Below are positions 1 through 5,373 of a DNA stretch of 8,202 bases, piece by piece. Below the pieces are notes generated by a model. It saw only the letters and a program-made list of their open reading frames with translations, was not told where the DNA came from and ran no database searches. The position numbers were made by a program, and so were the translations under genes. Numbering within the stretch: position 1 is the first letter of the stretch; every line of letters begins with the position of its first letter. This stretch comes from Clostridium sp. CAG:524 (GTDB taxonomy: Bacteria; Bacillota_I; Bacilli_A; RF39; UBA660): NCBI GenBank assembly GCA_000434555.1, contig FR880108.1, positions 1 to 8,202 on the forward strand, read 5' to 3'.

Positions 1-32
1 AACTCTATTAAAATTAAACATCAATAATAATT

Positions 33-54
33 GGTACTAGAAATAGTACCTTTT
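33..54 (+). terminator. Rho-independent terminator of an upstream gene
   Basis: A perfect 7-bp inverted repeat (GGTACTA / TAGTACC) closes on a GAAA loop, which is a GNRA tetraloop, and is followed directly by TTTT. This is a compact intrinsic terminator. The T-run is short and the stem has three G-C pairs, so termination may be partial. The gene it would end lies outside the window; reading frame 1 runs from base 1 to a TAA at 25-27 and could be its last eight codons, but that is too short to assign. Confidence 0.6.
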
Positions 55-57
55 AAG

Positions 58-66
58 TGATAAAAT
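58..66 (+). promoter_or_regulatory. Extended -10 promoter for walJ
   Basis: TGATAAAAT fits the extended -10 pattern TGnTATAAT with one mismatch in the hexamer. The -35 position at 17-bp spacing (38-43, TAGAAA) matches TTGACA at four of six bases and lies inside the preceding terminator hairpin. The predicted start near base 73 would leave only about 10 nt before the ATG at 83. The same nine bases precede the racemase gene at almost the same distance from its ATG. Confidence 0.5.
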
Positions 67-72
67 AACTTT

Positions 73-77
73 GGTGA
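73..77 (+). promoter_or_regulatory. Ribosome binding site that sets the walJ start
   Basis: GGTGA lies 5 nt before the ATG at 83. A longer open frame begins with TTG at 71 and GTG at 74, but those codons overlap this Shine-Dalgarno motif, so they are unlikely starts. The ATG at 83 also gives the N-terminus expected for the family, a beta strand leading straight into GSSSSGN. Confidence 0.6.
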
Positions 78-82
78 AGAAA

Positions 83-832
83 ATGAAAGTAGTAGTTTTA
101 GGAAGTAGTAGTAGTGGAAACTCTACATTTGTTAATATAAATAATATAAAATTCTTAATTGATGCAGGTCTTCCTTTTGGAAAACTTAAGGATGCATTAT
201 ATAAAATAGGTGAGAATCCTGAAAATTTAGACTTTATAATTGTAACACATGCTCACTCTGATCATGTAAGAAGTCTTCATTCATTTAATAGAGTATATAA
301 TACTAAAGTATATATATCAATAGAGACATTTAATGAATATAATAAAAAAGATTATATAAAGAATTATGAATTTTTTGATGAATTTGACAATATTATGGGA
401 ATTAAATTTACTAAAATACCTATAAGTCATGATAAAAAAGGATTTGGGTTCGTATTTGAATATGATAATAAATCATTAGTATACATGACAGATACAGGCA
501 TGATACATTCTAGATATCATGAGAAACTTAAAAATAAAACAGTTTACTTACTTGAAAGTAATCATGATGTTGAAATGGAAATGAATGGTAAGAAATTTGA
601 ATATATTAAATATAGAAATATAGGAGATGAAGGACACTTAAGTAATGAAGACTGTGCAATGTATTTAAATCATTTTATAGGTCCAGATACAAAAGATATA
701 ATGTTAGTTCATATAAGTGAAAATGATAACACATATGAAAAAGCATATGAAGCAAATAGAGAAAGAATAGATCCAAACATCCCTATTTATATAGCATATA
801 AAGATAAAATTAGTGAAGTAATTGAAGTATAG
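83..832 (+). CDS. walJ: WalJ/YycJ-family metallo-beta-lactamase-fold hydrolase
   Basis: This is a 249-residue cytosolic metallo-beta-lactamase-fold protein of the WalJ (YycJ) family, close to the usual length of about 260. It opens with GSSSSGN (7-13) and IDAG (26-29). The metal-binding HxHxDH is HAHSDH at 56-61. Further family landmarks are ISHD (114-117), TDTG (136-139), ESNHD (158-162), GHLSNED (184-190) and LVHISENDN (208-216), with H116, D137, H185 and H210 as likely metal or active-site residues. All key residues are present, so it should bind two metal ions. Family members are often found with the walRK (yycFG) cell-wall two-component genes and are thought to act as DNA exonucleases or in replication/cell-wall coordination; the exact role is unsettled. 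Whether walRK lies upstream cannot be seen. A membrane-protein gene follows after 40 nt, probably in the same transcript. Confidence 0.9.
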   Translation: MKVVVLGSSSSGNSTFVNINNIKFLIDAGLPFGKLKDALYKIGENPENLDFIIVTHAHSDHVRSLHSFNRVYNTKVYISIETFNEYNKKDYIKNYEFFDEFDNIMGIKFTKIPISHDKKGFGFVFEYDNKSLVYMTDTGMIHSRYHEKLKNKTVYLLESNHDVEMEMNGKKFEYIKYRNIGDEGHLSNEDCAMYLNHFIGPDTKDIMLVHISENDNTYEKAYEANRERIDPNIPIYIAYKDKISEVIEV

Positions 833-856
833 TAAAAAGTATGTTATCATTACAAT

Positions 857-864
857 AGAAGGAG
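857..864 (+). promoter_or_regulatory. Strong ribosome binding site that sets the membrane-protein start
   Basis: AGAAGGAG is a near-perfect Shine-Dalgarno sequence ending 8 nt before the ATG at 873. The open frame extends upstream to a TTG at 822, inside the end of walJ, but no ribosome site supports that start, so the ATG at 873 is preferred. Confidence 0.75.
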
Positions 865-872
865 TAGAAGAT

Positions 873-1340
873 ATGAAAAAGAGAAATAATTCTAGTAGTG
901 ATGCATTTGTATTAGGTATTTCAATGGGTACATGTTTTGGTATAATGCTAGTTGTATTATCAAATGAAATAATGTATTTTCCATTATGTTTAGTTGCTGG
1001 ACTTGCTATAGGACTTTCAGTATCAGGAGAAAAAATAGAATTTAAACTTACAAATGAAAAAAAGACTAAAATAAAGCTTGATCTAAATAAAGAATATACT
1101 ATTAAAACAACACCTAAAAAAATATTATTAAATAGTATAGTATCAACACTTGTTATTGGTATAATATTATTTCTATGTTTAACTTGTTATAGAGAAGGAT
1201 TTGCTAATATGTTAGCTAGCTTTGGTAATTTTGGTACAGAATATACTTTAGAATGTATACTATTGATATTACCACTTATATTTATATTTGTTGTTATAAT
1301 TAAAACATTAAAACTTATAGAACAGGTTATGAAAAAGTAA
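873..1340 (+). CDS. Hypothetical small integral membrane protein, four predicted helices
   Basis: The product has 155 residues and I do not recognise its family. It has a charged, serine-rich start (MKKRNNSSSD) and then two hydrophobic segments (about 11-30 and 34-50) rich in small residues, with glycines spaced as G15-G19-G23 and G43-G47, which suggests tight helix packing. A hydrophilic, lysine-rich stretch (about 51-83) separates them from two more hydrophobic segments (about 84-105 and 127-146). The protein ends in a short basic tail. The positive-inside rule favours both ends and the central loop in the cytoplasm. It has no visible catalytic motif; four cysteines lie in or beside the helices (C21, C39, C102, C105), plus C128. 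The gene follows walJ by 40 nt and precedes a strong terminator, so it is the last gene of that unit. Tandem stops (TAA TAA) end it. That it is a real gene is well supported by the ribosome site; its function is unknown. Confidence 0.8.
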   Translation: MKKRNNSSSDAFVLGISMGTCFGIMLVVLSNEIMYFPLCLVAGLAIGLSVSGEKIEFKLTNEKKTKIKLDLNKEYTIKTTPKKILLNSIVSTLVIGIILFLCLTCYREGFANMLASFGNFGTEYTLECILLILPLIFIFVVIIKTLKLIEQVMKK

Positions 1341-1354
1341 TAAAAATATTATTT

Positions 1355-1390
1355 GAGGCAGTTATGTAAATAATTTGCCTCTTTTCTTTT
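1355..1390 (+). terminator. Strong rho-independent terminator after the walJ unit
   Basis: GAGGCA (1355-1360) pairs with TGCCTC (1376-1381). Inside, GTTAT pairs with ATAAT across one bulged T (including one G-T pair), leaving a GTAA GNRA loop at 1366-1369. The run TTTTCTTTT follows at once. This is the most GC-rich hairpin in the window, and it separates the walJ unit from the racemase operon. Confidence 0.85.
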
Positions 1391-1406
1391 AAAAGTATTA
1401 TTAATA

Positions 1407-1415
1407 TGATAAAAT
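1407..1415 (+). promoter_or_regulatory. Extended -10 promoter for the racemase operon
   Basis: TGATAAAAT is identical to the element before walJ. The -35 region at 17-bp spacing (1387-1392, TTTTAA) is poor and falls on the T-run of the preceding terminator, so the promoter would rely on its TGn extension. The predicted start near 1422 falls on the Shine-Dalgarno AGGTGA (1421-1426), which would give a leader of about 11 nt before the ATG at 1433. Confidence 0.55.
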
Positions 1416-1432
1416 TAGATAGGTGAAAAGAA

Positions 1433-2644
1433 ATGTATAGAAAAACTTTTGTAGAAGTAAATATTGATTCTTTAAAAGAAAATGTATCGAATATAATAAA
1501 AAAATATAATAATTATAAATATTATATTGCGATGGTTAAATCAAATGCATATGGCCATGGATATTATATTGTTAATGATTTAATAGAAAGTGGTATAAAT
1601 TATTTTGCAGTGTCATCCTTAGAAGAAGCTATTGAAATAAGAAAATATAATAAAGATATACCAGTATTATGTGTAGAACCCATTGAACTGGATTGTATAG
1701 ATATAGCAATTAAAAATAATATAACACTTACTATAGTTAGTTATGATTATATAAAGAAATTACTTAATAAAACTAAATCTAAATTTAAAATACATATTAA
1801 GATAGATACTGGTATGAATAGACTTGGTATAAGTTCTAAAGATGAATTTAATAAAGTTATAAATCTTATAGAGGAAAATAATAATGTATATTTAGAAGGA
1901 TTATTTACTCATTTTGCTACTCCTGGTATTAATGATAGATATTTTGATATGCAGGTTCATAATTTTAAAAATATTACAAGTAATATTGATATAAAAAGTA
2001 TACCAATAGTACATTTAAGTAGTAGCTTTATATTACTTGCTCATCCTAAAATTGAATTTGCAAATGGTGTTAGATTTGGAACTATATTATATGGTTATGA
2101 TATAAGTCCACATAAGCTTGGGAATGGTCCTAAAGATATACTTAGAAAGATAAGAAATAAATATTTAATAAATAAATATAACATAAGTGAAACATATAGT
2201 GATGTTAATATTAAACTTACACCAGCACTAAAAGTCAAAACAAATATTATACAAATTAAATATATACATGCAGGTGATAAAGTAGGATATGGTATGCTTT
2301 ATACATCAACTAAAGATGAAAAAATAGCAACAATACCTATTGGATTTGATGATGGTATTGGTATATCACATATAAATAGATATGTAATTATAAATAATAA
2401 AAAATATCCTGTTATTGGCGAAATATCTATGTGTATGATGAGCATACTAATAGATGATAGTGTAAAATTAGGTGATGAAGTAACAGTTTTAGGAGACGGA
2501 ATAACACTTGGTATGATATCAAGGTTAAATAATACATCAATTCATAATACACTTGTTAATATAGGTAAAACACTACCTAGAGAGTATATAAAAAATAATA
2601 AAATAGTAGCTACAGTAGAATATAGAAGTGAGGTAATAAAATGA
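1433..2644 (+). CDS. alr: Alanine racemase-family PLP enzyme, divergent at the gate
   Basis: This 403-residue fold-type III PLP racemase most likely interconverts L- and D-alanine for peptidoglycan. The PLP lysine is K36 in AMVKSNAYGHG (33-43). KIDTGMNRLG (123-132) carries R130, GLFTHFAT (156-163) the conserved H160, NGVRFGTILYG (211-221) the R214 expected to contact the PLP ring nitrogen, and VGYGMLY (284-290) the second catalytic base Y286. The barrel is about 1-260 and the C-terminal beta domain follows. Counting from Y286, spacing matches the Geobacillus enzyme exactly, which places F305 at Tyr284, E330 at Arg309 and C334 at Asp313; these are departures from the usual gate and MD motif. 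An extra stretch of roughly 20-25 residues lies between YG (220-221) and LTPAL (262-266), which explains the length. AGGTGA precedes the ATG by 6 nt. The gene overlaps the next by 4 nt (ATGA). It could be a racemase for another amino acid such as serine. Confidence 0.9.
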   Translation: MYRKTFVEVNIDSLKENVSNIIKKYNNYKYYIAMVKSNAYGHGYYIVNDLIESGINYFAVSSLEEAIEIRKYNKDIPVLCVEPIELDCIDIAIKNNITLTIVSYDYIKKLLNKTKSKFKIHIKIDTGMNRLGISSKDEFNKVINLIEENNNVYLEGLFTHFATPGINDRYFDMQVHNFKNITSNIDIKSIPIVHLSSSFILLAHPKIEFANGVRFGTILYGYDISPHKLGNGPKDILRKIRNKYLINKYNISETYSDVNIKLTPALKVKTNIIQIKYIHAGDKVGYGMLYTSTKDEKIATIPIGFDDGIGISHINRYVIINNKKYPVIGEISMCMMSILIDDSVKLGDEVTVLGDGITLGMISRLNNTSIHNTLVNIGKTLPREYIKNNKIVATVEYRSEVIK

Positions 2645-3663
2645 GTTTAAAAAGTATGATGTTTAAGAAAGTAAAAGCAATTAATTATGAAAAATTAAAT
2701 AAGTTAAGTAGTGATATTGCTAAACGTAATAATAAAAGTAAAGGTTATGTTAAAAGAGATATGATTAAAAACTTTATTAAATATGGTATAGGATATACTG
2801 ATTATTTAAAAGGTGATTATATTAATTTAACAGAAAAACAAAAGAAAACATATGTAACAACTAAGAGTTTTTATAAGATGTTAAAGTATTTAAATGATGA
2901 AGATTATATTGCAGTTATGAGAGATAAAATACTATTTAATAAGGTGTTTAGAGAATATATAAAACGTGATTTTCTTGATTTAAGAGTTGCAACTGATGAT
3001 GATATTAAGAAATTTATAAAAGGCAAAAAACATGTATTTGCTAAACCACCTAAAGACTTTGGCGGACATGGTATTGAAAAAATAAAAGTAAGTGATATTA
3101 AAGATGCTAGTATATTACATGTTGAACTTATGAATAAAAGATTATATTTACTTGAAGAAGAAATAATACAGCATCCTGAACTTGACAAATTAAATCCTTA
3201 TGCAGTTAATTCATTTAGAATAGTTACTCTTGTTAAAGATAATAAAGCATATATACTTGCAAATGCTCTTCGTATTAATATTGATGATGCTATTGCTATA
3301 GGATGCAGTGATGCATATATGAGACTAAATGAAGACGGGAAAATATGTAGTAGAGTAGTAGATGATGTAGCAAACGTATATACTGAACATCCTATTGCTA
3401 AAATTAAGTTTGATACAGTTACTGTTCCTTATGTAAAAGAAGCATTTGATATGGCTTTAAAAGCAGCACTTGAAGTACCTGAAGTTAGATACGTTGGTTG
3501 GGATATAGCAATAACTAAAGATGGACCTGTTATTATGGAAGGTAATGAATATCCTAGTTATGGACTTGTTCAATATTACTTATTTAATGATGAACATGAA
3601 GGACATTTAGCACAAATATCTAAAATATTAGGTGAAGATGAAATGAAGAAGATGAATCTATGA
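2641..3663 (+). CDS. Sugar-transfer-associated ATP-grasp domain protein
   Basis: This 340-residue soluble protein matches the sugar-transfer-associated ATP-grasp family. The N-terminal region carries the family's YGIGYTDY (48-55), KKTYVTT (68-74), a DKILFN block (95-100) and KRDFLDL (108-114). The ATP-grasp core follows: the nucleotide lysine K135 in FAKPPK (133-138), a glycine loop GGHG (141-144), the acidic hinge EEE (172-174) with QHPEL (177-181), and VNSFRI (189-194). The metal-binding end is GWDIAITKDGPVIMEGN (286-302), with D288, E300 and N302 as likely Mg ligands. The site looks intact, so it should couple a carboxylate to an amine or hydroxyl through an acyl phosphate. Family members sit among polysaccharide genes; their substrates are poorly known. 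GAGGT lies 6 nt before the ATG, which overlaps the racemase stop as ATGA. The neighbours suggest an envelope substrate, possibly with D-alanine as the carboxylate donor; this is inference. Confidence 0.85.
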   Translation: MSLKSMMFKKVKAINYEKLNKLSSDIAKRNNKSKGYVKRDMIKNFIKYGIGYTDYLKGDYINLTEKQKKTYVTTKSFYKMLKYLNDEDYIAVMRDKILFNKVFREYIKRDFLDLRVATDDDIKKFIKGKKHVFAKPPKDFGGHGIEKIKVSDIKDASILHVELMNKRLYLLEEEIIQHPELDKLNPYAVNSFRIVTLVKDNKAYILANALRINIDDAIAIGCSDAYMRLNEDGKICSRVVDDVANVYTEHPIAKIKFDTVTVPYVKEAFDMALKAALEVPEVRYVGWDIAITKDGPVIMEGNEYPSYGLVQYYLFNDEHEGHLAQISKILGEDEMKKMNL

Positions 3664-5300
3664 AAAAATTAAAAAAGAATACATTCATACAAGGAACACT
3701 TATTACATCAATTATACTAATTATTATTAAAATATTAGGTGCATTATATGTAATACCTTTTTATGGAATAATTGGTACTAATGGAGGAACACTATATAGT
3801 TATGCTTATAATATATATAATTTATTCTTAAATATTTCTACAGCAGGTATACCTATTGCTATATCTATGATAATAAGTGAATATTTAACATTAGATAAGT
3901 TAGATGCTAAAGAAAGAGCTTATAAAATAGGTAAAAAGATGATAGGCGTTCTTGCTATAGTATCATTTTTAGTAGTGTTTTTAGGAGCAAACCTAATTGC
4001 TAAATTTATAATTAGTGATGTAACTGGAGGCAACTCTATAAGTGATATCGCTACTGTTATAAGAGCAGTTTCTTTCTGCTTAATAATAATACCATTCCTA
4101 AGTGTTTTAAGAGGATATATGCAAGGACATAAGTTTATTACTCCAACTTCATATTCTCAGCTAATTGAACAAATTGTTAGAATACTTGTAGTACTTTTAG
4201 GTTCATATATAGCAATAAAAGTACTTAATAAAGGCATTACTAGTGGTGTTAGTATTGCATTACTTGGTGCTTTCTTTGGTGGATTATTTGCATACTTATA
4301 CTTACTTATCAAAGTCAAAAAGAATAAGAGTGAGTTTCCAGTGAGTAAAAAAGAAGATACGATCACTGATAGAGAAATATCTAAGAAGATACTTAAATAT
4401 TGTATACCACTTATAATGATATCTATAGTTGATAACTTATATACAATAGTTGATGTTAAACTTATCATAAAAGGATTAAATATGGTAGGATATACTGCTA
4501 TAGAAAGTGAAATGATGTCTTCACTTGTATCAACTTGGGCACCTAAAATATGTACTGTTATTATTGCTATTGCAATATCACTTACGACTAATATAATTCC
4601 ACATGTAACATCTGCCTTTGTTAAAAAAGATATGACAGAAGTAAATAGAAGATTCAATCAAGCAATAAGCACAATGCTTATAATAACTATACCTATGGCA
4701 TTAATGTTACTTATTCTTTCAAATGAAAGCTATACATTATTCTATGGTGCTAGTGAATATGGAAGTACAGTACTTAAAGTTTCAGCAATAAGTCATATAT
4801 TCTTTGGAGTATGGAGTGTAATAAATACATGTCTTCAAAGTATGAGAAAATTTAAAATAGTATATATAAATTCAATCGCAGGTCTAGTATCAAATGCACT
4901 TTTGGATATACCACTTATATTAATTTTTGATAGAATTGGCTTACCAGCTTATACAGCAACAATAGTATCAACAATAATAGGTTATTCAATATCAATAACA
5001 ATCGCATTAATATATCTTAAAAAAGAAATGAAATTTACATATAGACCTACAATTGATTTACTAAAGAAATTAATATTACCATCATTATGTTTAATAGTTC
5101 CACTCACTTTATCAAAAGTATTTATTAAATTTAATTATACAAGATTAACTTCAGTTATAAGTCTTGCTATACATGGAATGATAGGTGTAATAATATATTT
5201 AACTATCACATATAAAAATGGATCTATTAATGATACAATAGGTAATACATTTATTGATAAGATATTATCAAAATTACATATTAAAACTAAGAAAAATTAA
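3660..5300 (+). CDS. MurJ/SpoVB-family lipid-linked precursor flippase
   Basis: This 546-residue polytopic membrane protein belongs to the MOP superfamily (SpoVB/YtgP branch). Its length is close to that of Bacillus YtgP, a MurJ-type lipid II flippase, and it should have about 14 helices. The N-terminus NTFIQGTLI (7-15) followed by KILGALYVIPFYGIIG (24-39) is typical, as are STAGIPIAIS (60-69), RGYMQG (151-156) and TPTSYSQLIEQIVR (161-174). A charged cytoplasmic loop (about 218-242) divides the two halves, and the tail from about 519 is hydrophilic. It probably moves undecaprenyl-linked peptidoglycan or glycan precursors outward across the membrane. It starts within the stop of the ATP-grasp gene (ATGA) and has only a weak, purine-rich ribosome site, so its translation is probably coupled to the upstream gene. 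Whether it carries lipid II or another glycan lipid cannot be told from sequence, so no gene symbol is given. Confidence 0.92.
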   Translation: MKKLKKNTFIQGTLITSIILIIIKILGALYVIPFYGIIGTNGGTLYSYAYNIYNLFLNISTAGIPIAISMIISEYLTLDKLDAKERAYKIGKKMIGVLAIVSFLVVFLGANLIAKFIISDVTGGNSISDIATVIRAVSFCLIIIPFLSVLRGYMQGHKFITPTSYSQLIEQIVRILVVLLGSYIAIKVLNKGITSGVSIALLGAFFGGLFAYLYLLIKVKKNKSEFPVSKKEDTITDREISKKILKYCIPLIMISIVDNLYTIVDVKLIIKGLNMVGYTAIESEMMSSLVSTWAPKICTVIIAIAISLTTNIIPHVTSAFVKKDMTEVNRRFNQAISTMLIITIPMALMLLILSNESYTLFYGASEYGSTVLKVSAISHIFFGVWSVINTCLQSMRKFKIVYINSIAGLVSNALLDIPLILIFDRIGLPAYTATIVSTIIGYSISITIALIYLKKEMKFTYRPTIDLLKKLILPSLCLIVPLTLSKVFIKFNYTRLTSVISLAIHGMIGVIIYLTITYKNGSINDTIGNTFIDKILSKLHIKTKKN

Positions 5301-5313
5301 ATTCTTAGTTTTT
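5283..5313 (+). terminator. Terminator hairpin spanning the flippase stop codon
   Basis: AAAACTAAGAA (5283-5293) pairs perfectly with TTCTTAGTTTT (5302-5312), an 11-bp stem with an 8-nt loop that contains the TAA stop (5298-5300). The 3' arm merges into TTTTT (5309-5313). Only two pairs are G-C, so it is weaker than the hairpin at 1355, but its length and T-run support termination of the racemase operon. Confidence 0.6.
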
Positions 5314-5328
5314 AAATTATCAAATGTG

Positions 5329-5337
5329 TGTTATATT
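5329..5337 (+). promoter_or_regulatory. Extended -10 promoter for polA
   Basis: TGTTATATT fits TGnTATAAT with one hexamer mismatch. The -35 region at 17-bp spacing (5309-5314) is TTTTTA, a poor match that lies on the T-run of the preceding terminator. The predicted start near 5344 gives a leader of about 30 nt. A good Shine-Dalgarno, AAAGGA (5361-5366), sits 7 nt before the ATG at 5374. Confidence 0.45.
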
Positions 5338-5373
5338 ATTAATGGCAGTAAAAAATAATTAAAGGATGATGAT

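Noticed and set aside
1..27. Possible last eight codons of an upstream gene ending in TAA at 25-27
   Set aside because: Eight residues cannot be identified, and any AT-rich sequence would give such a stretch; the terminator after it is the only support.
71..82. Upstream TTG/GTG starts for walJ
   Set aside because: The codons overlap the GGTGA ribosome site that serves the ATG at 83, and the ATG gives the normal family N-terminus.
822..872. TTG start at 822 for the membrane-protein gene
   Set aside because: It lies within the end of walJ without a ribosome site, while AGAAGGAG is well placed for the ATG at 873.
1355..1432. Riboswitch, T-box or attenuator ahead of the racemase gene
   Set aside because: The only structure is a simple terminator belonging to the previous unit, and the predicted racemase transcript leader is too short to fold a sensor.
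2904..3188. Minus-strand open frame of 94 codons inside the ATP-grasp gene
   Set aside because: It is fully antisense to a gene with clear conserved motifs, its product is a low-complexity Ser/Ile/Leu mix, and no ribosome site or family resemblance is seen.
1433..3663. UGA-as-tryptophan genetic code, considered because of the extreme AT content
   Set aside because: TGA stops the racemase and ATP-grasp genes at precise ATGA overlaps, and conserved tryptophans such as W287 of the ATP-grasp protein and W853 of PolA are TGG.
4157..4657. Minus-strand open frame of 166 codons inside the flippase gene
   Set aside because: Its hydrophobic look is the mirror of the flippase helices (antisense of Ile/Leu/Val codons), and the plus-strand gene carries all the family motifs.
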